DNA of 64,000 bases from Alphaproteobacteria bacterium (lineage in GTDB: Bacteria > Pseudomonadota > Alphaproteobacteria > Elsterales > Elsteraceae): contig RDXE01000024.1 of NCBI GenBank assembly GCA_004292755.1, positions 62,001 to 126,000 of the forward strand, read 5' to 3'. Made by a program: the position numbers and the translations under genes. Every line of letters begins with the position of its first letter. Position 1 is the first letter of the stretch. Of the stretch, positions 33,696-41,006 are shown piece by piece. The notes beneath the pieces were generated by a model that saw only the letters and a list, made by a program, of their open reading frames with translations, did not search any database and was not told the DNA's origin.

Positions 33696-35639
33696 TCAGC
33701 GGGCAACGTTCAGCAAGGCGTCGAACATGGTCGATGTGGTTTCCAGCACCTTCGCCGAAGCGATATAGGCCTTCTGAAACGTTACCATGTTCGACAGTTC
33801 TTCATCGACGCTGACACCATCAATGGCGGCAGCCTTGCGATTGAGCTCGGCCACGTATTGTTCCTGGTAGCCCGCCGCCGATTTGGCCTGCGCCGCATTG
33901 TTGGCAGCGCTGGACATCATCGCTGAGGCGTAGGATTGCAGGGAATAGCGGCCACTCGACAGAGTGGCGCCAAAGCTGCTGTATGGTGCGGAGGCCGTGT
34001 CGATCTGCGTGCCTGGATTGAACGCGTCCGCAAGCCGCTGCGCCACCGACGGTACCCGATCCCCATCGATCCTGAGACGCCCGGCGCTGCCGCCGCGGTT
34101 CGGATCAAAGAATTGATTGACCGAGATGGAGCGACTGAAATCCACCGTCGTGTCATAGGGGTTGGCGGTGCCGTCGAACTGGAACAAGCGATAGGTGCGG
34201 CTGTCCATCCACGCTGAGGAGGCGCGGGTCGCACCCGAAATCTCCGTCAGCAAGCGGGTTTCCGGCTGCTGGAAGGCCAGGGTGGTCGGCGGGGAGGAGC
34301 CGTGCTGCAAGATCATAGCACCGATTGCCGGTGGCGAGGCGCCTCCGACCGTGATGGTGCCCAAATTGATTGGGTTGGCAGGCGTGATGGTTCCCGTCGC
34401 CGCTGGGGTACCAGCGCCGTTGGGGTTGACCGTCGCAGCCGAGCCATCGCTGGCGCGCACCAAGCTGGTCAAAGTTGCTGCCACGGTTGGCGGGGAAACA
34501 CCGGCCGCACTGGTTTTGGTGAAGGTCAGCTGCGCCCGGTAGGCAACGCCTTCGCTGTCATACAGGACGTAGTTGTTGTCCAGCAGATTGCCCGTCAAAT
34601 TGCCGAGGTTATAGGTGGTGCCGACGGCATCATCCCGGTTGATCTGCCCGGCAAAGGCCAGCCGCATGGTCGGTGGCGCGGCGCCAGTGCCCTCAGCGAC
34701 TGAAGTCGCCACTGCGGGAGGTGCCCAGGCCAAGTCATAGAGCGCGCGGCTCATCGTGTTGAGTTGACGTGTCACATCCGCCAACTCGCGATCACGCAGA
34801 TCGCGCAAGCCCTGCAGTTTGCCGGTTGAGATTTCCTGCGTGATGTCCAAGCGCTCATTGCCCAGCAAGATCGGCTGGAATGTGGTCTCGCCCGCAACGG
34901 TCCCAGCAGGGCGGTAGGACAAGAACTGAGCGACACCATCCACCAGCACGCGACCGCGCTGGCTGTAGACCACCATTTCGCCACTGTCGCGCACAAAGGT
35001 CTGAATGCCCATCTGCTCCGACAATTGGGAGACCGCAAGGTCACGCTGGTCCGCCAGTTCGGCCGTGGACTGGCCCAAGGCAAAGGCACGGGTGATCTGG
35101 CGGTTCAGGCTTTCGATTTTGCGCAGCGCGTCATTGGCCAGATCGACCGATTGCTTGATGTCTTGATCCACGTTGGTGCGCAATTGCTGCACACCCGTGG
35201 ACAGACGGCGAATGTTGGTCGCCAGCGTCTGCGCAGCATTCACCGCATTGCCCTGCGTTCCCGACTGTTCGGGGTTGCTGGCCAGCGCGTTCAAAGCCTT
35301 CGACAAATCATTCACAGCAGTGTTCAGGAAGCCGCCAGTCGACGGCGACCCCAACAAATCCTGCAAGCGCTGCTGGTAGTTAGAGCGGATGTCGGTAGAG
35401 CCCTGGGTTGAGCCTTCGCGCCGAATGTCCCGGCGCAAGAACTCATCAACCTTACGCACCACGACTTCGGTTTGCACACCGCTGCCAACCGCGTTGTACA
35501 CCCGATTGGACAGCGGTGTGGTCTTGCGGGTGTAGCCGACAGTCTGCGCGTTGGTGACGTTGTTGGAGATTGTCGCCAGCGTTGATTCCGCGGCGCGCAA
35601 CCCCGACAGCGCATTGTTCAAGGACAACGTCAGAGTCAT
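33696..35639 (-). CDS. flgK: Flagellar hook-associated protein 1, FlgK
   Basis: First hook-filament junction protein, 647 residues. The N-terminal rod/hook signature SLNNALSGLRAAESTLATIS-NNVTNAQTVGYTRK and the C-terminal helix ELSNMVTFQKAYIASAKVLE-TTSTMFDALL are canonical. In the middle, residues about 323-400 contain TMRLAFAGQI, VLYDSEGVAYRAQLTFTKT and TLTSLVRASDGSAATVNPN. This is the same FlgE-D2-like module repeated in the neighbouring FlgL, where ITDVTRASDGSKATNANG is nearly identical. The ribosome site AGGAG lies nine bases before the ATG, and two strong hairpins precede it. Confidence 0.94.
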   Translation of the reverse strand: MTLTLSLNNALSGLRAAESTLATISNNVTNAQTVGYTRKTTPLSNRVYNAVGSGVQTEVVVRKVDEFLRRDIRREGSTQGSTDIRSNYQQRLQDLLGSPSTGGFLNTAVNDLSKALNALASNPEQSGTQGNAVNAAQTLATNIRRLSTGVQQLRTNVDQDIKQSVDLANDALRKIESLNRQITRAFALGQSTAELADQRDLAVSQLSEQMGIQTFVRDSGEMVVYSQRGRVLVDGVAQFLSYRPAGTVAGETTFQPILLGNERLDITQEISTGKLQGLRDLRDRELADVTRQLNTMSRALYDLAWAPPAVATSVAEGTGAAPPTMRLAFAGQINRDDAVGTTYNLGNLTGNLLDNNYVLYDSEGVAYRAQLTFTKTSAAGVSPPTVAATLTSLVRASDGSAATVNPNGAGTPAATGTITPANPINLGTITVGGASPPAIGAMILQHGSSPPTTLAFQQPETRLLTEISGATRASSAWMDSRTYRLFQFDGTANPYDTTVDFSRSISVNQFFDPNRGGSAGRLRIDGDRVPSVAQRLADAFNPGTQIDTASAPYSSFGATLSSGRYSLQSYASAMMSSAANNAAQAKSAAGYQEQYVAELNRKAAAIDGVSVDEELSNMVTFQKAYIASAKVLETTSTMFDALLNVAR

Positions 35640-35660
35640 GGTCTACAGCTCCTGGCCGAC

Positions 35661-35707
35661 CCGGTGCTGGGCACCGGTACTCTTTCGACACCGGCGCTGG
35701 GCGCCGG
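35661..35707 (-). promoter_or_regulatory. Twin hairpins in the flgN-flgK intergenic leader
   Basis: Two perfect 7-bp hairpins with the same three-base loop stand 13 bases apart: CCGGTGC-TGG-GCACCGG (35661-35677) and CCGGCGC-TGG-GCGCCGG (35691-35707), as read on the plus strand. On the mRNA they sit between the upstream gene's stop and the flgK ribosome site at 35649-35653. There is no U tract, so protection or attenuation of the transcript is more likely than plain termination. Confidence 0.55.
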
Positions 35708-35715
35708 CACCCCTG

Positions 35716-36429
35716 CTACAGCACATCATTGACCTTCTGTGCGCCCGACCCCGTCTGCTTCGGCTGGGTGGTCACACCGAAGGCGGAATAGCGCGCCTCA
35801 GGCTCCGCACGGGTGTCAGAGACCGCGCGCACCACGGCCCGGATCAACCGGTCGGTGGAGCGCAGGGCCGCGCGCAAGGCCTGCTCATTGGCAATTGCGG
35901 CATCATTCATCGCCGTCACCGCCGCCTTCAGATCTTCGAGATCCTCGGCTGCATACTCCGACCCATCATCCAGCACACGGGGATCATGAGCGATCAGCAT
36001 GGCGGTTTGGCGCACGGCGGCCGACAGCCGCTCCTTCTCTTCCTGCAGCCCGCCGATCCCTGCAACGTCCCCGGCATCAATCAAGTCGATCTCATCCCAC
36101 AACAGTGTGGTCAGCCGATCCACCAGCTGGATGTAGTCGGGCACATCAATCGGCTCAGGCGCAGGCGTCTGGGTCTCCACAACTGCTGGACCGCCATCGG
36201 CGTACCCCAGCGGTGCTGTGCCGTCGTCATACCCAGGGGTTGGAGCGGCAGCTGCAACCTCGGCGTACTCCGCCTCTTCGTAGCCAGCTTCGTCGTAGCC
36301 AGCTTCGTCCCACTCCTCTTCGCCCTCCCACGCCTCGGCTTCCTCGGCGTAGAGGGTCTCTTCATCATACACCTCGCCCTCGACAGTGGCGGGCAGGGTT
36401 TGTGGTGCGGGAACGGGCAGCCGACTCAT
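35716..36429 (-). CDS. FlgN-like flagellar export chaperone with acidic N-terminal extension
   Basis: A 237-residue protein directly upstream of flgK. Residues about 98-205 form the helical FlgN-like part, starting DYIQLVDRLTTLLWDEIDLI, with LQEEKERLSAAVRQTAMLI and IANEQALRAALRSTDRLIRA. FlgN proteins bind FlgK and FlgL before export, which fits the gene order. The first ~90 residues are unusual: strongly acidic and tyrosine-rich with a short repeat (YDEAGYDEAGYEEAEYAE), then Pro/Gly-rich sequence. Its ATG overlaps the flgJ-like stop (ATGA). The name rests on pattern and position, as FlgN diverges widely. Confidence 0.62.
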   Translation of the reverse strand: MSRLPVPAPQTLPATVEGEVYDEETLYAEEAEAWEGEEEWDEAGYDEAGYEEAEYAEVAAAAPTPGYDDGTAPLGYADGGPAVVETQTPAPEPIDVPDYIQLVDRLTTLLWDEIDLIDAGDVAGIGGLQEEKERLSAAVRQTAMLIAHDPRVLDDGSEYAAEDLEDLKAAVTAMNDAAIANEQALRAALRSTDRLIRAVVRAVSDTRAEPEARYSAFGVTTQPKQTGSGAQKVNDVL

Positions 36430-36776
36430 GACGACACCTCCTGGTGACGCAGCATCTGCGCCTTGACGTGCTGAGCAATGCCAAGACCGCCATTCTTGGC
36501 GATCTGCTTGGCGTATTCATCGACCAGCATGGATTGGAACATGCTCTCGCCGTGGCCGCCGCCAAACGGGCCTTCGCCCAGCTTCAACTCGGCGAACATC
36601 GGCTGCAACATGGCGGACAAGAACATCGCCTCGAATTCCTTGGCGGCTTTGTCCACCTGAGCTTCGGTTGGCTTTGGCCCAGAGGTAAGGCTGCGCATAC
36701 GAGCGGCGCGCGCCTGGTCTTGAGCAACCTCACCCTGCTGGGCGATACCGCTCACACCCGGAGTGGCAGTCGTCAT
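36426..36776 (-). CDS. flgJ: FlgJ-type rod-binding protein
   Basis: A 116-residue protein equal to the N-terminal rod-binding domain of FlgJ, without the C-terminal muramidase domain, as is normal in alphaproteobacteria. The conserved core is AAKEFEAMFLSAMLQPMFAE, then GHGESMFQSMLVDEYAKQIA and GGLGIAQHVKAQML. It caps rod assembly. The ATG at 36776 overlaps the flgI stop by one base (TGATG); the GTG one codon earlier is less likely. Confidence 0.88.
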   Translation of the reverse strand: MTTATPGVSGIAQQGEVAQDQARAARMRSLTSGPKPTEAQVDKAAKEFEAMFLSAMLQPMFAELKLGEGPFGGGHGESMFQSMLVDEYAKQIAKNGGLGIAQHVKAQMLRHQEVSS

Positions 36777-38089
36777 CACAGCACCTCGATTTCAGCTTGC
36801 AGGGCGCCAGAGGCCTTGATGGTCTGCAGGATCGTGATCAAGTCGCGCGGGCCAACACCCAGGGCGTTCAACCCATTGACCAATTCACCCAGGGTGACGC
36901 CTGCCGGAACCACTGCCAAGCGCCGACCAGCCTGATCATCCACTTCGATCTGGGTACGCGGCACCACGACAGTTTGAGCACCACCGCCCAATTGCCCAGG
37001 CACGGCCTGCTCCACGAACTCAATGCGCGGCTGACCAGTCGCTGGGTCAATGATCGGCTGGCCGGTGGATGGATCCGTCACCGTCCGCGGCACCCGTACG
37101 GTCTGACCGGGCAGGCCGGTGGCACCGGGGGCGAAGGGGGCTGGCTGGGAGACCTGCGGGGTTTCAGTAACGCGGATGGTCAAATTACCCTGGGCGACAG
37201 CAACGGTGGAGATGCGCACATTCTCACCCATCACAATCACGCCATTGGTCTCATCAATCACCACGCGGGCAACTTGATCGGGCTCGATTGGCAGCCGCTC
37301 AATATCCGTCAGAAGACCGACGACATCGCCACGGTAGTTGCCGGGCACCTGCACCTGGACGGTCTTGGGGTCCAGCGCGCGGGCGACCGCCTGACCGGCA
37401 AACGCGTTGATCGCTTGGGAGATGCGCCGCGCCGTGGTCAAATCTGGGTTGCGCAACGCCAGCTTGATGGTGTCCAGCGAGGCCAGCTCAAAGCCGGTCT
37501 CCCGTTCAACAATGCCGCCATTGGCAATGCGACCGTTGGTCGGCACGCCGCGGGTGACCGTGGCTGCCTGACCCTGGGCGCGGAATCCACCGACGGCGAT
37601 CTGGCCTTGGGCGACGGCATAAACTTCCCCATCGGCACCGAGCAGCGGGGTCACAAGCAAGGTTCCGCCCAGCAGGGAGTTGGCATCGGCCATTGCCGAG
37701 ACTTGCACATCAATCCTGCTGCCCTGGCGGGCGAAGGGCGGCAGGGTTGCCGTGACCATCACAGCTGCGATGTTGCGGGTTCGCAGGTCGTTGTTGGCGG
37801 TGCGGGCGTTGACGCCCAGCCGCTCCAACATGCCCAGCAGCGATTCCCGGGTAAAGATCGAACGGTTCAGCGAATCGCCCGATCCACTCAGGCCAACCAC
37901 CAAACCATAGCCCACCAACATGTTGTCACGGACACCTTCAAATTCGACGATGTCCTTGATCCGTGTGGTCTGGGCCAGAGTTGGTACGGTGGCCATCACC
38001 CCCAGCATCGCTACCAGTGCCGCAACAATGGTGCGGGCGGCGCAGGTGCGACCGAGACGGGTGGGGCGGGGGCGGCAAAGGTCGGTCAT
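36776..38089 (-). CDS. flgI: Flagellar P-ring protein FlgI, with an extended loop
   Basis: Periplasmic P-ring subunit, 437 residues including a signal peptide (TIVAALVAMLGVMATVPTLA). Typical FlgI segments are RIKDIVEFEGVRDNMLVGYG, GTLLVTPLLGADGEVYAVAQ and IGRLPI-like IERLPIEPDQVARVVIDE, ending with TLGELVNGLNALGVGPRDLI. It is longer than usual: between VSQPAPFAPG and VVVPRTQIEVDD an extra ~50 residues contain a near copy of the edge (TVRVPRTVTDPSTG) and a DPSTGQPIIDPATGQP repeat. ATG 38089 is chosen because it opens the signal peptide; earlier in-frame codons extend into the fliX side. It heads the operon flgI-flgJ-flgN-flgK-flgL. Confidence 0.92.
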   Translation of the reverse strand: MTDLCRPRPTRLGRTCAARTIVAALVAMLGVMATVPTLAQTTRIKDIVEFEGVRDNMLVGYGLVVGLSGSGDSLNRSIFTRESLLGMLERLGVNARTANNDLRTRNIAAVMVTATLPPFARQGSRIDVQVSAMADANSLLGGTLLVTPLLGADGEVYAVAQGQIAVGGFRAQGQAATVTRGVPTNGRIANGGIVERETGFELASLDTIKLALRNPDLTTARRISQAINAFAGQAVARALDPKTVQVQVPGNYRGDVVGLLTDIERLPIEPDQVARVVIDETNGVIVMGENVRISTVAVAQGNLTIRVTETPQVSQPAPFAPGATGLPGQTVRVPRTVTDPSTGQPIIDPATGQPRIEFVEQAVPGQLGGGAQTVVVPRTQIEVDDQAGRRLAVVPAGVTLGELVNGLNALGVGPRDLITILQTIKASGALQAEIEVL

Positions 38090-38123
38090 CGGGTCAGTCC
38101 AATGCTGGTGCTCGCGCTGCTGT

Positions 38124-38140
38124 AAGCGAAGCGCATGCCA
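38124..38140 (-). promoter_or_regulatory. Sigma-54-like promoter for the flgI operon
   Basis: On the minus strand TGGCAT-N5-TCGCTT matches the -24/-12 consensus TGGCAC-N5-TTGC with the invariant GG and GC ten bases apart. Transcription would start about 24 bases before the flgI ATG. Late flagellar genes of Caulobacter are sigma-54 dependent, which supports the call. Confidence 0.5.
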
Positions 38141-38277
38141 CAGGTAAAAATCAAGAAAAATCAGCGGCATGGCGTTTTTCGCTAAGATTCTTTGTGATGA
38201 TTCGGCGGGCAAAGGCTGCCGGGTCGGCAGTTTTTGCCTCTGGTGCGCTTCGGCGCGAAATCGGGTATGAAACAGGC

Positions 38278-38721
38278 ATGAAGGTTGAAGGTCCTCGCAC
38301 ACCCCGACCCACCACCACCACTGGCTCCCGCCCGGTCACCGCGGCTGGCTTGAGTGGGGAGTTTGCCCGCGTCCTCGGTGCAGCGCCGCAACCGACGGGA
38401 ACGCCTGCCACACCGGTGCGCACGGTCAGTGCAGCCGAGGCGCTGTTTGCCATTCAGGAAGTGGGCGACGCGACTGAGCGCTCCCGCCGTGCCCGGCGCC
38501 GCGCCCATGAGGTGCTGGACCGGCTGCAAGCCCTGCATCGTGGCCTGATTGAAGGTCGGCTTGGGCTGGGCGAGATTCAGGACCTGATTCGCGTGGTTGC
38601 CAGTGAGCGCGACCAGGTGGATGACCCCGCTTTGGCCGCTCTGCTGGATGAAATTGACTTAAGAGCACAGGTTGAGGTGGCAAAGCTGGAAACGGCCCTT
38701 CAAGAGTCGCGCGAATCCTAG
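38278..38721 (+). CDS. fliX: Flagellar assembly regulator FliX
   Basis: A 147-residue protein of the alphaproteobacterial FliX family, which in Caulobacter links completion of the early flagellum to late gene expression through FlbD. The start MKVEGPRTPRP, the middle VSAAEALFAIQEVGDATERS and the end LDEIDLRAQVEVAKLETAL match the family. It is transcribed away from flgI, as in Caulobacter. The reading frame is open further upstream across the promoter, but ATG 38278 gives the usual N-terminus. The first ~45 residues are Pro/Thr-rich and probably disordered. Confidence 0.85.
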   Translation: MKVEGPRTPRPTTTTGSRPVTAAGLSGEFARVLGAAPQPTGTPATPVRTVSAAEALFAIQEVGDATERSRRARRRAHEVLDRLQALHRGLIEGRLGLGEIQDLIRVVASERDQVDDPALAALLDEIDLRAQVEVAKLETALQESRES

Positions 38722-38852
38722 CGGGAGTCACGAAACGCAGCTTGTGTCGCGCGGCGCTTTGCGGCATGGCATTCCCCGACACCGGCAAGGGCCGACGCAT
38801 GCAGTTGGCACTGGCCGGACCGCCCAGTCGAAGCCGCGTGCCGAGGTGCCCT

Positions 38853-39269
38853 ATGTCGCCGCTGCTGCCACCAGACTACCGCCCGTCGGAAGACGAGCCG
38901 TTCATGAACCCGCTGCAACTGGAATACTTCAAGCAGAAGCTGCTGCGTTGGAGGGCCGAGTTGCTGCAAGAATCCAATCAGACTGTCCACTCCATGCAGG
39001 AAGAAAGTCTGCAGCAGCCAGACCTGACAGACCGCGCGTCCATGGAGACGGATCGAGCCCTGGAACTTCGCACCCGCGACCGTGAACGCAAATTGATTGC
39101 CAAGATCGACGCCGCCCTGCGCCGCATTGATGATGGCTCTTACGGATACTGCGAAGAAACGCAGGAGCCGATTGCGCTACGCCGCTTGGAGGCGCGTCCC
39201 ATCGCCACCCTGTCGCTCGAAGCGCAGGAGCGCCACGAGCGGATGGAACGCACACACCGCGAAGAGTAG
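38853..39269 (+). CDS. dksA: RNA polymerase-binding transcription factor DksA
   Basis: Binds the secondary channel of RNA polymerase and acts with ppGpp; 138 residues. The coiled coil carries the acidic tip (QQPDLTDRASMETDRA) followed by RTRDRERKLIAKIDAALRRI. The zinc-finger region DGSYGYCEETQEPIALRRLE keeps only one of the four usual cysteines (position corresponding to C114), with Thr, Ser and Ala at the others, so it is a zinc-independent type. ATG 38853 follows GAGG with a six-base spacer; upstream in-frame ATGs add non-conserved sequence. It lies 131 bases after fliX. Confidence 0.92.
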   Translation: MSPLLPPDYRPSEDEPFMNPLQLEYFKQKLLRWRAELLQESNQTVHSMQEESLQQPDLTDRASMETDRALELRTRDRERKLIAKIDAALRRIDDGSYGYCEETQEPIALRRLEARPIATLSLEAQERHERMERTHREE

Positions 39270-39277
39270 CAGTGGCG

Positions 39278-39312
39278 CCCTTGGGTTACGGTCACCTCCC
39301 GTAGCCCAAGGG
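39278..39312. terminator. Bidirectional hairpin between dksA and the pncC-like gene
   Basis: CCCTTGGGTTACGG (39278-39291) pairs with CCGTAGCCCAAGGG (39299-39312) over 14 bp with a single G-T wobble and a seven-base loop. It lies nine bases after dksA and 25 bases before the end of the opposing gene. No T tract is present, but the position is typical of a shared terminator. Confidence 0.55.
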
Positions 39313-39336
39313 ATCCGCGCACCCCCTGTTCGTCGC

Positions 39337-40530
39337 CTAGCGCCGACCTGAGGGTTTGGGCCTTTTGGCGCCCTTCTTCGGGGCTTCCTCGGCCATGGCG
39401 TCCAGCGCGTCTTCAATGCTGATGCCCGCGTTGCGAGTGGCGAAGATCAGCGCAGCCAGCCGATTGCGTTCGTCCTCGCTGGGTGGTTTTGGGTATTCGC
39501 GCTTCAGGCGGGTTACCTCGCCCGGGTCCAGATCGATGGTCGGACCGGCAGGAATGGCGAGGCCATTGATGGTGAGGCAGCGCACCGCCACCACTGCCCC
39601 CTCGGCCAGGGTCTCCTTCAACTCGACATCCACCAGCTGGATTGGTGCGTCGCCCGACAGGGCCTCGCGCGCGGCAATCGGCTGATCAGCGTGGATGCGG
39701 TCGATGCGCAGCACCAGCACGGTGTTGGTGAGCAGGGCTGCTGGCGTCACCGGGCCTGTGAACAAGTCGGCGGCAATTGCTGCCTCGATGTAGGCTTCGA
39801 GCGGGGAGGGGTCGTCGTCCCCCTCGGATGGACCCGTGCCGAACAGGGCCAAGTCGTTGGCGCCGATCAGGGCCAGATCGGACGGCGGCCCGCCATTGGT
39901 GATCACATCCAGGGCTTGATCGACCAATCCGCGCGGGATGGTGTCAATCGCGCGGGTGACGTGGGCCGCAATGTCAGCGCGCAGGCGGTGAGACACGGCA
40001 TCCAGGTTGGTCGGCGCCGCCCCGATGGCTGCAATCGCTTTGGTCAACAGAGTGCAGGCATGCAGCACCGCGGCGTGGCGGATCGCGGCGCGGTCGCCGT
40101 CAAACACCTGGGACTCGACCTGTGTCTCAATGCTGTGGGCGCCAACGGCAAACCACACCAGCCCGACTGGCTTCTCATCGCTGCCGCCACCGGGGCCCGC
40201 GATGCCGGAGATGGCGATGCCCAGATCGACACCGGCCTGACTTAGCAAGTCTTCCAGCATGTCCTCGACGACAGTGCCGCTGACCGCCCCTTCCTCTGCC
40301 AGCAGATCGACCGGCACGCGCAGCCGGTCTGCCTTGGCGCGGTTGGAGTAACTGACCACTGCCTGCTCCACCACGCGGGAGGAGCCAGGGGTCTCCGTCA
40401 AGGCAGCGGCAAGCAAGCCACCGGTGCAGCTTTCCGCTGTGGCGAGGCGCACACCGGCCGTCTCAGCCGCAAGCAGGACCTCGCGCGCGGCCGCCACCAG
40501 CGTTGGCGCAAGGGTCAGGACATCAGCCAT
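39337..40530 (-). CDS. Nicotinamide-nucleotide amidase (PncC/CinA C-terminal) fused to an unknown ~235-residue domain
   Basis: Residues 1-160 are a complete PncC domain, which deamidates NMN in NAD salvage: TAESCTGGLLAAALTETPGS, then VVSYSNRAKADRLRVP and ISGIAGPGGGSDEKPVGLVW. Most stand-alone PncC proteins stop here, but this one continues to 397 residues. The extension contains IDTIPRGLVDQALDVITNGG, AYIEAAIAADLFTGPVTPAA, LSGDAPIQLVDVELKETLAE, and a lysine-rich tail (KKGAKRPKPSGRR); I do not recognise it. ATG 40530 follows GGGGAG with a seven-base spacer and overlaps pgpA by 16 bases. Confidence 0.85.
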   Translation of the reverse strand: MADVLTLAPTLVAAAREVLLAAETAGVRLATAESCTGGLLAAALTETPGSSRVVEQAVVSYSNRAKADRLRVPVDLLAEEGAVSGTVVEDMLEDLLSQAGVDLGIAISGIAGPGGGSDEKPVGLVWFAVGAHSIETQVESQVFDGDRAAIRHAAVLHACTLLTKAIAAIGAAPTNLDAVSHRLRADIAAHVTRAIDTIPRGLVDQALDVITNGGPPSDLALIGANDLALFGTGPSEGDDDPSPLEAYIEAAIAADLFTGPVTPAALLTNTVLVLRIDRIHADQPIAAREALSGDAPIQLVDVELKETLAEGAVVAVRCLTINGLAIPAGPTIDLDPGEVTRLKREYPKPPSEDERNRLAALIFATRNAGISIEDALDAMAEEAPKKGAKRPKPSGRR

Positions 40531-41006
40531 CGGTGGGCTCCCCAAAGAACAAGCATTGCGTAGAGACCGGCGATCAAATCATCGGTCATGATCCCAATCC
40601 CGCCCTTCAACGAGCGATCCGCCCAATTGGCCGGGAACGGCTTTACGATGTCGGCTGCACGGAACAAGAAGAACCCGGCGATCCACAGGAGCGGGTCCAG
40701 CGGTACCAGCGCCAGTGTCAACCACTGGCCGGCCACTTCGTCGATCACCACGGGGCCTGGATCGCCAACCCCCAGCTTGGAGGCATAGAGGCCACCGGCC
40801 CAGATGCCGACGGCGAACACCAGCAAGGCCGCCGGGATCAACGCCAATGGTCCGGCTGCCCAGGCAATCAGCCAGCCGAACGGCAGAGCAGCAGCCGAAC
40901 CCCACGTACCCTTGGGACCTGGCAGCCGACCGCTCCACCCCCAAGTGGCGAGCAGTACGGCTGGATGGAACGGCGACAACCCCGTCGGCACCGGTGCGAG
41001 CGCCAT
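40515..41006 (-). CDS. pgpA: Phosphatidylglycerophosphatase A
   Basis: Inner-membrane phosphatase, 163 residues, that makes phosphatidylglycerol from its phosphate. Family motifs are LPGPKGTWGS, the metal-binding DPGPVVIDEVAGQWL and GIMTDDLIAGLYA. About four hydrophobic segments are visible. Its ATG overlaps the ispDF stop by one base and its end overlaps the next gene, so ispDF-pgpA-pncC are cotranslated. Active-site acidic residues are intact. Confidence 0.93.
   Translation of the reverse strand: MALAPVPTGLSPFHPAVLLATWGWSGRLPGPKGTWGSAAALPFGWLIAWAAGPLALIPAALLVFAVGIWAGGLYASKLGVGDPGPVVIDEVAGQWLTLALVPLDPLLWIAGFFLFRAADIVKPFPANWADRSLKGGIGIMTDDLIAGLYAMLVLWGAHRWLMS

Noticed and set aside
38234-38250. 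Plus-strand GG-CAGTTTTT-GC as a sigma-54 promoter for fliX
   Set aside because: The GG to GC spacing is eight, not ten, which sigma-54 does not tolerate.
37963-38277. Upstream extension of the fliX frame
   Set aside because: It crosses the flgI start and the sigma-54-like promoter; FliX proteins start at the MKVEGP-type sequence encoded from 38278.
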